64,000 bases of DNA, taken from positions 221,634 through 285,633 of the forward strand of contig OZ248457.1 of the NCBI GenBank assembly GCA_965234335.1. The letters are read 5' to 3'. The notes below the pieces were generated by a model. It made no database searches, was not told the origin of the DNA, and worked only from the letters and a program-made list of their open reading frames with translations. The position numbers were made by a program, and so were the translations under genes. This document shows positions 42,994-53,225 of the stretch, piece by piece. This DNA is from Leadbetterella lacustris. Lineage in GTDB: Bacteria > Bacteroidota > Bacteroidia > Cytophagales > Spirosomataceae. Numbering within the stretch: position 1 is the stretch's first letter; the number at the start of each line of letters is the position of its first letter.

Positions 42994-45984
42994 TTATTGG
43001 ATCTTGGCCAAATGACCGTCGTAAATTTTCTTAAATTTCACAGAAAGCGGTTTGTCATATTGCTCAGCGGCAGAAGAGAGCATTTGTAAAGTTCGCATAT
43101 TTGATTGAATAAACTGCTGAATATTTCCATCACCCCATTGTCTATTTCCCGGAGTTTTATTCTGTTCAATGAAATAATTTAATTCTTGGTCAGCTCTATT
43201 TACCATCACCTCTGCTATTTTTTTAGCTTTTTCAGGCTTTCCTATTTCGTAGTAAAATATAGGGTAATTACTCACCAATTGGTCGTAAGGCACGGTATTG
43301 TCAGGCATTAATTCAAGCGACTTATCCAAAAACTTCTCGGCTTCATCTTTTTTGCCTTCTCTAACTAACTCGTCAACTAATCTCAAAAACGCAAACCTTG
43401 CTGTAACTATGGGTACTTTTAAATACGTTTCTGAATCATAATATACGTTAGGATTATTAAGATTTCTCCAAGCCATTTTATTTGTAAGCCTGTCTTTCAT
43501 AATGTCACTATTAACAAAACCATCTCTTGAACCTTCTACTTTGAAAGGCATTAATCTGTAGGCGTAACCCTCCAACTGGCAATATTCTTTCAAATTCATG
43601 TACGATGAAGGTGAAAGGGTGCCTGAGAAATAAATTGGTCTTTTCCAGTTGTTTTGAGCAATCATGTCCAACACCAAAAGATCATTTTTCAAAATATCTC
43701 TCTCTCCAAAATTCCACTCAATTCTGTCTTTTACCAAAGCCTTATATTTTTCTGGAACGAAATTAGCCCTTGCAATTTCTTCAGAATTCTGTTCCATATA
43801 AAAGTTTGGTGAAGGCAATACGCTTATCATTTCGCCAGAACTTACCTGCATTTGAATAGCTGGGTCATTCTTTTTTACCAAATTCAAATATTCCTTGAGG
43901 TTTATACCTGCCTGAATCTGCGGATTTGGATTTTTTACGAAGGGAATCTGATCATTTATACCTTTGTAATAATTTTCACTATTCATAGAAATCGGCAAAG
44001 CTTCTGACTCATAAGTTTTACGTTTCATTTGGTCAATGTACCAGTCCGTACCCAAAAGGCTCAAATTACATACCCTTACGTCGGTTCTGAAACCTTCCAC
44101 TTCTTGAACATACCATAGTGGGAAAGTATCGTTATCTCCTCCAGTAAAGAGTATGGCGTTCTTTTCACAAGAATTCAAAAGATTTTTGGCAAAATCAATT
44201 TGGTGATATCTGTCTGACCTATCGTGTCCTGGCCATGCTTCTTTAGCCATGATAACTGGCACTGCAAGACCTACAACGGTAGCAATACCTGCCTTTGTCG
44301 AAAGGTTTTTGATGAATTTCAAAACAAACTCAGCCAAACCCATTACACCTATACCTATCCATATAGCGAAGAAATAAAACGAACCTACGTATATATAATC
44401 ACGCTCTCGAGGCTCCACTGGTGGAGAGTTGAGGTAAATTACTAGCCCTAAACCCGTAAAAAAGAATAATAGGAACATTACAACGGCGTCTTTCCCTTTT
44501 TTGAGGTACATAAAGAAAAATCCAAGAATACCCAATATCAGAGGAAGTCCATAGTAATTTGTTCGACCTTTATTGTTGGCAAATGAAGCTGGTAGGTCTG
44601 ATTTACTTTCGAAAATGTTGGTTCCTGCTACATCTGAAATATCAGATGCTCTTCCCCAGAAATTCCAGATAAAATACCTCCAATACATGTGCCCAAACTG
44701 GTGGCTAAACATGAATTTAAGGTTATCAAAAAGCCCAGGACGTTGACCTTCGGCCAAATTTAGTTTACTTCTATACAAACTTATATGGGAAGGATCCTGA
44801 CTCCAAACACGCGGTAATAACATCTTTCCATTGTTATCCCAAACATACTCAGAGTTGTAGTCATAAATCTCATACTTGTCTTTTCCGACCTTATAATTTG
44901 GCTCTCCTTTCTTTATTTCGTTTAATTGTGCCGTATAAATTGGCCCATAAAGCAATGGTCTTGAACCATACTGCTCTCTTTTCAGATAATACGTAAAGTT
45001 TAGTACATCACTTGGATTGTTCTCATTGATAGGTGGATTATAATTCGACCTGATTAATGCGATTGTATAAGTAGAGTAGCCTATTAATACAAAAGCAAAT
45101 GAAAGTAAAATGGTATTGGCAATGGCCTTTCCTTGCTTATGGGTATAATGAATTCCGTAGGCAAGTGTCGCTATTAGCATTATTATAAAGAAAATCATAC
45201 CTGATGCAAATGGCAAACCAAACGAATTAACGAATAACTTATCGAAAGAGAAACTAAGGGTTGGCAAACCAGTAATCAAACCTACCATTATCACACCTAA
45301 AACAACCAAACCAGTAAAAAAAGCTATAAAACCACCTTGAAAAGATACTTTGTCGGTATTTTTAAAATAAAACAAAATAGCAAGAGCTGGAATAGTTACT
45401 AAGTTTAACAAGTGAACTCCAATTGACAGACCAACAAGGTAAGCTATAAAAAGCAACCATTTATTTTGTGCTGCCGGATTCTCGATTAACTCCCATCTGA
45501 AAGCCGCCCAAACGACAATTGCCGTAAAAAACGACGACATACCATATACTTCGGCCTCAACCGCTGAAAACCAGAAAGATTCAGAAAAATTATAGACCAA
45601 AGAGCCAACTAGTGACGCTCCGATAACTAGTATAGTTTCTGAAGTTGTGATGTTTTCAGCAGTTTTACCAACCATTTTTCTGCCAATCAAAGAGATGGTC
45701 CAGAACATAAAAAGAATGGTAAAAGCACTTGCCAAAACAGAGACCATGTTGACCATAAAAGCAACCTGTGTTACATCTGACCCTGCAAACATGGATGCAA
45801 TACGACCTATCAGTAGGAAAAATGGTGCTCCAGCTGGGTGCGGAACCTGCAATTTATAAGCACAGGCTATGAATTCACCGCAATCCCAGAAACTGGCCGT
45901 GGGCTCAACTGTCAGCGTGAATGTTATTAACGAAATAGCAAATACAAGCCATCCGCCAATATTGTTTAAATTTTTAAAACTCAT
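42994..45984 (-). CDS. DUF2723/GT117 family membrane protein
   Basis: A 996-residue protein with about 12 N-terminal transmembrane segments and a soluble C-terminal part. The start contains the family signature VEPTASFWDCGEFIACAYKL and VPHPAGAPFFLLIGR, characteristic of DUF2723 (CAZy GT117), a GT-C fold family nearly confined to Bacteroidota and thought to glycosylate exported proteins. The C-terminal ~150 residues (EGKKDEAEKFLDKSLELMP, PEKAKKIAEVMVNRADQEL) look like tetratricopeptide-type helices. Monocistronic, with its own terminator. Confidence 0.9.
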   Translation of the reverse strand: MSFKNLNNIGGWLVFAISLITFTLTVEPTASFWDCGEFIACAYKLQVPHPAGAPFFLLIGRIASMFAGSDVTQVAFMVNMVSVLASAFTILFMFWTISLIGRKMVGKTAENITTSETILVIGASLVGSLVYNFSESFWFSAVEAEVYGMSSFFTAIVVWAAFRWELIENPAAQNKWLLFIAYLVGLSIGVHLLNLVTIPALAILFYFKNTDKVSFQGGFIAFFTGLVVLGVIMVGLITGLPTLSFSFDKLFVNSFGLPFASGMIFFIIMLIATLAYGIHYTHKQGKAIANTILLSFAFVLIGYSTYTIALIRSNYNPPINENNPSDVLNFTYYLKREQYGSRPLLYGPIYTAQLNEIKKGEPNYKVGKDKYEIYDYNSEYVWDNNGKMLLPRVWSQDPSHISLYRSKLNLAEGQRPGLFDNLKFMFSHQFGHMYWRYFIWNFWGRASDISDVAGTNIFESKSDLPASFANNKGRTNYYGLPLILGILGFFFMYLKKGKDAVVMFLLFFFTGLGLVIYLNSPPVEPRERDYIYVGSFYFFAIWIGIGVMGLAEFVLKFIKNLSTKAGIATVVGLAVPVIMAKEAWPGHDRSDRYHQIDFAKNLLNSCEKNAILFTGGDNDTFPLWYVQEVEGFRTDVRVCNLSLLGTDWYIDQMKRKTYESEALPISMNSENYYKGINDQIPFVKNPNPQIQAGINLKEYLNLVKKNDPAIQMQVSSGEMISVLPSPNFYMEQNSEEIARANFVPEKYKALVKDRIEWNFGERDILKNDLLVLDMIAQNNWKRPIYFSGTLSPSSYMNLKEYCQLEGYAYRLMPFKVEGSRDGFVNSDIMKDRLTNKMAWRNLNNPNVYYDSETYLKVPIVTARFAFLRLVDELVREGKKDEAEKFLDKSLELMPDNTVPYDQLVSNYPIFYYEIGKPEKAKKIAEVMVNRADQELNYFIEQNKTPGNRQWGDGNIQQFIQSNMRTLQMLSSAAEQYDKPLSVKFKKIYDGHLAKIQ

Positions 45985-46095
45985 AAGTATTTAATATTCA
46001 ATTGTTTAATTTTATATATTAGGACTTTTTTCTAATTTATATTCAAAATAACAAAATTCAAGCCAATAAAAGGACAATAATTATTATAAATAAAG

Positions 46096-46725
46096 TTAAA
46101 TTTTAAGTTGGGTACCCAAATTGATAGTTCGGTCAATCTTTTCCACAATGCTCTTAAAATCATCGGCTTTAGACACAAAATCCAAATTATTGACATCAAT
46201 CTCAATCAGTTTTCCGTGTTGGTATTGTTTTGTAAAACCTTCATAGAGTTTATTGAGGCTAATCAAATAGTTGGGGTCGATGTTTTGTTCAAAATCCCTG
46301 TTGCGTTTTTTTATCTGTGAAGTCAACTTCGAAATGTCTGCTTTCAGGTAAATCATCAAATCAGGTGGTGAAATGGCTTTCATGATGGTGTTGAAAAGAC
46401 CTCTGTAAGTATTGTAATCGGTTTCATTCATTTGACCATTTTCATACAGATTTTGAGCAAAAATATAGGCATCTTCGTAAATTGTACGGTCTTGAATGAT
46501 GGTTTTCTCCTGCTGATTGATTATTTTTAGTACTTGTTCAAACCGCGAGTTGAGGAAGTAAATCTGCAAATGAAAAGACCATTTGGGCATATCAGTGTAA
46601 AAGGGTGCAAGGTATGGATTGCCATCAACTGCCTCATAATAAACTTCCCATCCGTAATGTTCTGCGAGCTTTTCAGCCAATGTGGTTTTACCAGCTCCAA
46701 TGTTGCCCGTAATAGCAATATGCAT
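46096..46725 (-). CDS. Deoxynucleoside kinase
   Basis: A 209-residue deoxynucleoside kinase (dNK/dGK/dCK type). The P-loop GNIGAGKTTLAEKLA is at about residues 7-21, the DRTIYEDAYIFA segment with the catalytic DR(S/T) motif at about 78-89, and an IKKRNRDFEQ lid later. It phosphorylates salvaged deoxynucleosides with ATP. It stands alone, divergent from surE. Confidence 0.92.
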   Translation of the reverse strand: MHIAITGNIGAGKTTLAEKLAEHYGWEVYYEAVDGNPYLAPFYTDMPKWSFHLQIYFLNSRFEQVLKIINQQEKTIIQDRTIYEDAYIFAQNLYENGQMNETDYNTYRGLFNTIMKAISPPDLMIYLKADISKLTSQIKKRNRDFEQNIDPNYLISLNKLYEGFTKQYQHGKLIEIDVNNLDFVSKADDFKSIVEKIDRTINLGTQLKI

Positions 46726-46824
46726 TTTTATCGTTTAAGTTTCTGCAAAATTAGAACAAAATGGGAGTTTTTTCACCAAATAACTTAAGTTTGAGCCTGT
46801 ATTTCTAAGTTTTTTTTGAGTTCG

Positions 46825-46857
46825 TTGAAGAGAAGAAAATTAAATATCCTACCTTTG
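46825..46857 (+). promoter_or_regulatory. Putative surE promoter
   Basis: TTG at 46825-46827, 22-nt spacer, TACCTTTG at 46850-46857; ATG of surE 40 nt downstream. Fits the Bacteroidota pattern with a slightly long spacer. Confidence 0.42.
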
Positions 46858-46896
46858 AATAGCGAAAAAAAATGAAATAATTTCATCTGAATTAGA

Positions 46897-47673
46897 ATGA
46901 GCAAACCACTAATATTAATAACTAACGACGACGGCATAACATCGAAAGGCATAAAAGTATTGATAGAAGAGATGTCTAAAATAGGTGAAGTCTACGTAAT
47001 GGCTCCCGATAGTCCTAATTCAGGGATGGGCCATGCCATTACCGTGGATTCTACAATTCACATTAAAAAATCACCTATATTTGGCGATATTGAGTCTTTC
47101 GAGTGCTCAGGTACACCTGCAGACTGTGTTAAATTAGCCAAACACGAGTTTCTGAAAGGCCGAAAAATAGACCTTTTGGTTAGTGGAATAAACCATGGAT
47201 TGAATTCTTCAATATCAGTAATTTACTCAGGTACTATGTCAGCAGCTATTGAAGGAGCTATTGAGGGTATTCCAGCAGTTGGTTTTTCATTAGACGACTT
47301 CCACTATGATGCCGATTTTGAACACACTAGGCCTTATTTAAGTCAGATAGCTAATTTTGTTTTAAAAAATGGAATGGCAAAAGGAACAGCCCTTAATGTA
47401 AACTTCCCAAATGCCAAAAAAGGCGAAATAAAAGGATTAAAGGTTTGTCGTCAAACCAACGGCTATTGGCAGGAGGAGTTTGATGCCAGAAAAGACCCCC
47501 ATGGCAGGCCATATTATTGGATGGGTGGATATTTTGTAAACAGAGAACCCGAGGCTACCGACAATGACCTTTGGGCCTTAGAAAATAATTACATCTCTAT
47601 TGTGCCTTGCCAGTATGATTTAACGAACTATGCAGCTCTCGACTCTTTGGCAAAAGGAGGGATAGAATCTTGA
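46897..47673 (+). CDS. surE: 5'/3'-nucleotidase SurE
   Basis: A 258-residue SurE protein. The metal-binding N-terminus is LILITNDDGITSKGIKVL, with NSGMGHAITV, the SGINHGLNSSISVIYSGTMS loop and the AAIEGA segment. It dephosphorylates nucleoside monophosphates in the cytoplasm (stationary-phase survival protein). Its stop directly abuts the convergent NUDIX gene. Confidence 0.96.
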   Translation: MSKPLILITNDDGITSKGIKVLIEEMSKIGEVYVMAPDSPNSGMGHAITVDSTIHIKKSPIFGDIESFECSGTPADCVKLAKHEFLKGRKIDLLVSGINHGLNSSISVIYSGTMSAAIEGAIEGIPAVGFSLDDFHYDADFEHTRPYLSQIANFVLKNGMAKGTALNVNFPNAKKGEIKGLKVCRQTNGYWQEEFDARKDPHGRPYYWMGGYFVNREPEATDNDLWALENNYISIVPCQYDLTNYAALDSLAKGGIES

Positions 47674-48222
47674 CTAAACTCCTTTTAGTCGAGCCACTTT
47701 TAGCAAACCAGCAATAGAAATAGAATCCGTGATTTGGTTGTTCATAACTAATTCTACGGCTGCTTTTAATGTTATTTTTTTTATTTTCAAATCTTCAGTT
47801 TCCTCGGGTTCTGCCTCTCCTTGGGTTAAGTTTTCGGCGAGGAAAATAAAACCCACTTCATTGCAAACTGAATTGGAGGTATGAATTCTAGAAATCACTG
47901 TCCAATTTTGAGCCAACAATCCTGTTTCTTCTAATAACTCTCGCTTAGCAGCGGCCAAGACATCCTCACCTATTGGGCATCCCCCTTCAGGTATTTCCCA
48001 TGAATATTCTTCCAAAGGAAATCGAAATTGCCCGACCAAATAAGTATTACCCTCAGCATCAACTGGAACAACGCCAACAGCAATGTTCTTGAAATTTACT
48101 TGTCCGTAAATCCCTTCTCCTCCAGAGGGATTCAAAACTTCATGGTGCTGAACCTCAATCCAAGGATTGGAATAGGTAATGGTGGTGGAAAGCTTTTTCC
48201 ACGTATTTTTATGTGTTTCCAT
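47674..48222 (-). CDS. NUDIX hydrolase (ADP-ribose pyrophosphatase-like)
   Basis: A 182-residue NUDIX protein. The full NUDIX box Gx5Ex7REUxEExGU is met by GGCPIGEDVLAAAKRELLEE and TGL at about residues 79-101. The N-terminal HHEVLNPSGGEGIYG and YLVGQFRFPLEEYSWEIPEG are typical of the ADP-ribose pyrophosphatase branch. It hydrolyses nucleoside diphosphate derivatives. Confidence 0.92.
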   Translation of the reverse strand: METHKNTWKKLSTTITYSNPWIEVQHHEVLNPSGGEGIYGQVNFKNIAVGVVPVDAEGNTYLVGQFRFPLEEYSWEIPEGGCPIGEDVLAAAKRELLEETGLLAQNWTVISRIHTSNSVCNEVGFIFLAENLTQGEAEPEETEDLKIKKITLKAAVELVMNNQITDSISIAGLLKVARLKGV

Positions 48223-48266
48223 TATTTAGAAAAAAAAGGAATTGAAGCTCAACTCCTTGAAAAGTT

Positions 48267-50585
48267 TCAACTCTCAACTGTACACTTCACAAATTCTTCC
48301 TGACCTCCAACAACAATATCAGAACCAAAAATTGAAATTTCGACGCTTTTCTCAGATAGGTTTTTGATGATTACTCCTTCTTTTCCAATGCCAATTTCTA
48401 AGAGATTATCTTTCAATCCAATTCTAAAGGTCAAGGATTGCCAGTTATCTGGCAAAATTGGATTTAAATGAAGTTTTGTATTTTTCACTCTCATGCCACC
48501 AAAGCCTTTCACTATTGACATCCAAGTACCTGCCATAGAGGTTATATGAAGTCCATCTTCGGTGTCGTTGTTGTAATCGTCCAAATCTAATCTTGCAGTA
48601 CGAACATACATTTCGTAAGCCTTGTCGATTTTATCTAATTTACAAGCCAAAATGGTATGTACACAAGGAGAGAGCGATGATTCGTGAACGGTCATAGGTT
48701 CATAGAAATCAAAATTTCTTCTTTGGGTATCTATATCGAAGTCGTCTTCAAAGAAATATAAGCCCTGCAAAACATCAGCTTGTTTAATGAAACATGAACG
48801 AAGAATTCTATCCCAAGACCAATTTTGGTTAATTGGCCTATGCTGAACAATGTCATCAACACTTAAAAGCTCTTTGTCAAGGAATCCGTCTTGCTGAAGA
48901 AACACCTGCCGATCTTCATCAAAAGGAAAGTGCATTTTTTCAATAATCTCCTTCCATCTGTCTGTTTCTTCTTTTTCCTGAAAATGCAGTTCTAATTTTA
49001 CTTTTACATAATCTTCAGGATTTACTTTTACTATCTCGATGGCTTCGAGCGTGTATTTCAGCGTCCAAACGGCTATGTAATTGGTGTACCAGTTGTTGTT
49101 GACATTATTTTCGTATTCGTTAGGGCCAGTGACGCCCAACATTACAAATTTGCTTAAGTTTTGCGACCAAGTAATTCGCTGCGACCAAAATCTTGATATA
49201 GAAATCAAAACCTCCAAACCAAACTCATTTAGATATGACTCATCACCTGTGTAATTAATGTAGTCATAAATGGCATACGCAATGGCACCATTGCGATGAA
49301 TTTCTTCAAAGGTAATTTCCCATTCATTGTGACACTCCTCGCCATTCATGGTTACCATTGGGTATAGTGCGGCACCTTTGGAAAAACCTAGTTTTTGGCC
49401 GTTAAGAATAGCTTTTTGTAAATGATTGTGTCTATACACTAAAAGGTTACGAGCCACAGAATGTTCTGCCGCTGATAAATAAAAAGGAATGCAGTAAGCT
49501 TCTGTATCCCAATAAGTTACACCTCCATATTTTTCGCCAGTAAAACCTTTTGGCCCGATATTTAGACGTGCGTCTTGGCCGGTATATGTTTGTAACAGAT
49601 GAAAAATATTAAATCTAATGCCCTGCTGGGCTGACTCGTCGCCCTCAATTTTGATATCGCAGTTCTCCCATTTGGCTTTCCAAGCTTCTCTTTGAAGGGC
49701 TTGCATTTTGAGTCCAATAACGTCATCTAAAGATTTTGCACATTCTGAAACCAAATAGTCAGGAAAGAAATTATTAGAATTATGAAGTGCTACTTTTTTC
49801 AAAACCCTAACGGACTGCATCGCTTTAGCCTCAATTTCAAAGGTTAGACCAACATATTTCTCACTTTGAAGAGGCTCAAAGGAAATTTCTTGCTTCTTTC
49901 CAGCTAAACAAATCTCTAAGTCCATTCCCACGGCTACGTCAAACCGCTCAACACCAAACTTGTTTTCTTTGGTCTTGACATGCAAAAATGCCCTATTAGC
50001 TGAAGTACTTTTTGAGACTTCATCCCAAAAATATTCGTTATAATTTGAGTCTCTGTTTTGTACGTTACCATCTAGATATGGCGTTATTTTAATCTTTCCA
50101 TCAAAATTTACAGGAATAATTTCATATTCGATATGACCAATTTCGTCATGGGTAATACTGCAAAACCTAATGCTTTCAATACGAATTTCCTTACCATTTT
50201 GAAGGCGAACTTTACAAAAACGCATCAAATGGCCATGCTGCATGTGCAATTCTCGGTAAAACTCCAGAATTTCACATTTGGCCAAATCAACCATTTCGCC
50301 ATCAATCTCAACATCAATACCAACCCAGTTAATGGAGTTAATGACCTTGGCAAAATAACTGGGATAGCCATTTTTCCACCAACCAACACGAGTTTTATCG
50401 GGAAACCAAACTCCTGCCACATAATTTCCTTGAAGGGTTTTACCCGAATATCTTTCTTCGAAATTGCCTCTTTGGCCCATTTTGCCATTTCCGAGACTCA
50501 TCAAACTCTCTGTAATTTCGTTAAACTCTGCATGAAATCCGCTCTCAACTACCCTCCACTCATCATGCTTGATGTAATTTTTCAT
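48267..50585 (-). CDS. Glycoside hydrolase family 65 (maltose phosphorylase-like)
   Basis: A 772-residue GH65 enzyme with the beta-sandwich N-terminal domain and (alpha/alpha)6 catalytic domain. The segment around TYWDTEAYCIPFYL and the acid-bearing GPNEYENNVNNNWYTNY (general-acid Glu) are those of maltose phosphorylases; MTVHESSLSPCVH is the conserved phosphate-binding loop. There is no signal peptide, so it is cytoplasmic. It would split maltose with phosphate into glucose and beta-glucose-1-phosphate, which the adjacent beta-phosphoglucomutase uses. Other GH65 activities (kojibiose, trehalose, nigerose) cannot be excluded. Confidence 0.92.
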   Translation of the reverse strand: MKNYIKHDEWRVVESGFHAEFNEITESLMSLGNGKMGQRGNFEERYSGKTLQGNYVAGVWFPDKTRVGWWKNGYPSYFAKVINSINWVGIDVEIDGEMVDLAKCEILEFYRELHMQHGHLMRFCKVRLQNGKEIRIESIRFCSITHDEIGHIEYEIIPVNFDGKIKITPYLDGNVQNRDSNYNEYFWDEVSKSTSANRAFLHVKTKENKFGVERFDVAVGMDLEICLAGKKQEISFEPLQSEKYVGLTFEIEAKAMQSVRVLKKVALHNSNNFFPDYLVSECAKSLDDVIGLKMQALQREAWKAKWENCDIKIEGDESAQQGIRFNIFHLLQTYTGQDARLNIGPKGFTGEKYGGVTYWDTEAYCIPFYLSAAEHSVARNLLVYRHNHLQKAILNGQKLGFSKGAALYPMVTMNGEECHNEWEITFEEIHRNGAIAYAIYDYINYTGDESYLNEFGLEVLISISRFWSQRITWSQNLSKFVMLGVTGPNEYENNVNNNWYTNYIAVWTLKYTLEAIEIVKVNPEDYVKVKLELHFQEKEETDRWKEIIEKMHFPFDEDRQVFLQQDGFLDKELLSVDDIVQHRPINQNWSWDRILRSCFIKQADVLQGLYFFEDDFDIDTQRRNFDFYEPMTVHESSLSPCVHTILACKLDKIDKAYEMYVRTARLDLDDYNNDTEDGLHITSMAGTWMSIVKGFGGMRVKNTKLHLNPILPDNWQSLTFRIGLKDNLLEIGIGKEGVIIKNLSEKSVEISIFGSDIVVGGQEEFVKCTVES

Positions 50586-50603
50586 TTCTGTTTATGTTCG
50601 TTT

Positions 50604-51254
50604 TTAAAGTAATTTCGTAATTATCTCGCTCGGACTCATTTCAAATAGTCCTTTCGTGATAAGGTCTGCATTGTATAAAACCTCTGCACTTCCTATTCCT
50701 ACGGCACGCATTTTGGCGGCTTTAGCTGCCTGAATTCCAGCAAAGGCATCTTCAAATACCACGCAAGCCTCCGTTTCGACTCCCAAAGCCTCAGCACCTT
50801 TAAGAAAAACCTCTGGGTCGGGTTTGCTTCTTGATACATGATTACCGTCTATAATGGCATCGAAAAGATCAATTATTCCTGTTTTTTCCAGTATCAAACT
50901 CGCATTTTTTGAAGCAGAACCCAAAGCTATTTTTACACCCAAGAGCCTTGTTTCTTTCAAGAATATCTCAACCCCCGGAAGTATATCATTGACTGTCATC
51001 TTGTTTACTAACTCTAGATACCAATCGTTTTTTATCTTGGCGTATTTATCTTTTTCCGCCTGACTGAGACTCACTCCCCCGTGTTTTAAAATGGCGTCAA
51101 GAGAGTCTATCCTGCTTATGCCTTTGAGGGTTTCATTAAATTCTTCATCAATATCAAATCCAAGCTGATTGGCTAATCTTTTCCAAGCCACATAATGAAA
51201 TACAGCAGTGTCTACAATCACCCCATCCAAATCAAACAAAAAAGCCTTTAACAT
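50604..51254 (-). CDS. pgmB: Beta-phosphoglucomutase
   Basis: A 216-residue HAD-superfamily protein: nucleophile and acid in FLFDLDGVIVDTAVFHYVAW, cap domain with GISRIDSLDAIL, GSASKNASLILE (motif II) and SKPDPEVFLKGAE plus FEDAFAGIQAAKAA (motifs III-IV). The FDLDGVIVDT and RxxSL segments are those of beta-phosphoglucomutase, which converts beta-glucose-1-phosphate to glucose-6-phosphate. It lies between the GH13 gene (shares 1 nt) and the GH65 gene (18-nt gap), which supports the assignment. Confidence 0.93.
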   Translation of the reverse strand: MLKAFLFDLDGVIVDTAVFHYVAWKRLANQLGFDIDEEFNETLKGISRIDSLDAILKHGGVSLSQAEKDKYAKIKNDWYLELVNKMTVNDILPGVEIFLKETRLLGVKIALGSASKNASLILEKTGIIDLFDAIIDGNHVSRSKPDPEVFLKGAEALGVETEACVVFEDAFAGIQAAKAAKMRAVGIGSAEVLYNADLITKGLFEMSPSEIITKLL

Positions 51255-53131
51255 TATTTTTTACTCTGGTTTATTTCTAGAATCATAACCCCTTTTGAAG
51301 GTATTTTAAAATTTGAAATGTCAGTAATATTGACATCATCTATGATATTTTTTGCAGACTTTGAGCCTTTCAAAATCTCATTAAATCTACTGGTATCTAT
51401 AATTTTTTCGGATTTAGATGTGTTTGAAACTACCATAATGGTCTGCCTATTGGTATATCTAAAATAAACATAAACGCCATCTTGAGGCACAAACTGCATA
51501 AATTTCCCGTTCGAAATGGCATCTGAGGCTTTTCTATAATTTGCCAGTTTTTTTACAAATTCAAAGGCCGCATTTTCTTTTTCGGTTCTACCCGCACTTA
51601 CAAATTTATTCACCCCATCCTCTTTCCATCCACCAGGGAAATCTCTACGCACCTCAGCGTCAGACGGATCTTTGAAGTTTTTCATCAAAATTTCTGTTCC
51701 ATAATAAAAATGTGGTATGCCTCTCAAGGTCATCAACCAAGTTACCCCCATTTTATATTTATCAAAATCCTCTCCTATAACTGAAAAAAATCTATTATGG
51801 TCATGATTTTCTAAGAAATTGACATTTTTCGTAGGGTCAGCATATACCATATCTTGTGCAAGTACAGTGTATAATCTACTCACGCCTTCGTTCCAACCAA
51901 AATCATGGTTTAGTGCCTCATACATGGCCTCTTCTACCACAAAATCTAAGGCCCCGGGCAAATTGCTTTTAAAAGGAATCGCTAAATTATTCTTAGTAAA
52001 ATATGATTGGCTGATCACCGTATTCACCGCCGATTCCCCAAAAATATGTATTTTCGGATATTCGGTAAGCAAAGCCTGATTACATTTATTCATAAAGTAC
52101 AAATCATTATAAATATAAGTATCTATTCGCCAAGCGTCAAGGTCAAAAGTTTCAACCGACCAAAGAGCATGCTGAATCAAGAAATTGGCTACGAAAGGAT
52201 TATTTTGGTTCAAATCTGGCAAAAAAGATGTAAACCAACCATTTCTAACTTCTTTAATATCTTTGGCAGAAGCATGAACATCGAACAGCGGTTGATCTTT
52301 GTAGGTAGTATTGGTGTACTTATCCCATTGATTGAGCCAATCATTTGAAGGCATATCCTTTAAAAACCAGTGATTGATCCCAACATGATTATAAACGGCA
52401 TCTTGGACTATTTTTATACCCAATTTATGTGCTGCATCAGATAGCTTTTTATAGGCTTCATTACCACCCAGTCTTTTATCTACATTATAGTGATCGGTGA
52501 AACCATAACCATGGTACGCACTTCGCATTGCCCCACCTTCGTTGGTTAAAAACTGATTATTTTCAATTACCGGGGTCATCCAAATGGCGGTAACTCCTAA
52601 TTCCTTTAGATAATCAAGATGTTGCGTAACACCTTGTAGGTCACCACCATGGCGAAAAAATGGATTTTTCCTGTCGTGATTAGTATCTGCCATGTCTTCA
52701 AATTTATCATTAGAGGCGTTGCCGTTAGCAAATCGATCGGGCATTAATAAATAAATAAAATCAGCCTGCGAAAGCCCTCTTGGATTGGCCGATTTGGTTT
52801 TTAGCTCATAAGAAAAATTTGTGCCGTTGCAGCTAAACTGAAGCTTGCCCGGCTTGGTATTTTTGGCTATTTCTAAATCCAAAAACAAATAATTTGGATT
52901 TTCTACTGTGTGTATTTTTTTAAGTTTAACTCCTAAATATGGCTTAAGGGAAAGCTTGTTAGATTGGAGGTTTTTACCATAAATTAGTACCTGAAGATTA
53001 GGATTTTTCATTCCCACATACCAATTGGTAGGGTTCATCTTACTTATTTCGGCTTTTTGTGCTTGAACAGTACTGATATAGAAAAATAGTATTATTCCAA
53101 GATAATACAAATTGGGGAAACATTTCTTCAT
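51254..53131 (-). CDS. Secreted GH13 alpha-amylase/neopullulanase (SusA-like)
   Basis: A 625-residue GH13 enzyme with a signal peptide (YLGIILFFYISTVQAQ), an N-terminal beta domain (about residues 25-115, cyclomaltodextrinase-N type) and the catalytic barrel. The conserved regions are intact: QDAVYNHVG (I), DAWRIDTYIY with nucleophile Asp (II), IFGESAV with general acid Glu (III) and NFLENHDHNRF (IV). It resembles the SusA/neopullulanase branch and would act in the periplasm on alpha-glucans. First gene of the minus arm of the maltose locus. Confidence 0.93.
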   Translation of the reverse strand: MKKCFPNLYYLGIILFFYISTVQAQKAEISKMNPTNWYVGMKNPNLQVLIYGKNLQSNKLSLKPYLGVKLKKIHTVENPNYLFLDLEIAKNTKPGKLQFSCNGTNFSYELKTKSANPRGLSQADFIYLLMPDRFANGNASNDKFEDMADTNHDRKNPFFRHGGDLQGVTQHLDYLKELGVTAIWMTPVIENNQFLTNEGGAMRSAYHGYGFTDHYNVDKRLGGNEAYKKLSDAAHKLGIKIVQDAVYNHVGINHWFLKDMPSNDWLNQWDKYTNTTYKDQPLFDVHASAKDIKEVRNGWFTSFLPDLNQNNPFVANFLIQHALWSVETFDLDAWRIDTYIYNDLYFMNKCNQALLTEYPKIHIFGESAVNTVISQSYFTKNNLAIPFKSNLPGALDFVVEEAMYEALNHDFGWNEGVSRLYTVLAQDMVYADPTKNVNFLENHDHNRFFSVIGEDFDKYKMGVTWLMTLRGIPHFYYGTEILMKNFKDPSDAEVRRDFPGGWKEDGVNKFVSAGRTEKENAAFEFVKKLANYRKASDAISNGKFMQFVPQDGVYVYFRYTNRQTIMVVSNTSKSEKIIDTSRFNEILKGSKSAKNIIDDVNITDISNFKIPSKGVMILEINQSKK

Positions 53132-53174
53132 CAGGTTATTAGTATCTTTTTTGCAAAATAAAGCATTATGACTG

Positions 53175-53205
53175 TTTATTCATAAAAAAAACATATTTAC
53201 CTTTG
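53175..53205 (+). promoter_or_regulatory. Putative promoter of the plus arm of the maltose locus
   Basis: TTTA at 53175-53178, 19-nt spacer, TACCTTTG at 53198-53205, 20 nt before the ATG at 53226. One mismatch in the -33 box. The 94-nt divergent gap must also hold the promoter of the other arm; no inverted-repeat operator is visible. Confidence 0.42.
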
Positions 53206-53225
53206 AAATTATACTTTAATCAAAA

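Noticed and set aside
47672..47690. Hairpin GACTAAA/TTTAGTC at the surE/NUDIX junction
   Set aside because: Short stem without a following T run on either strand; too weak to call a terminator.
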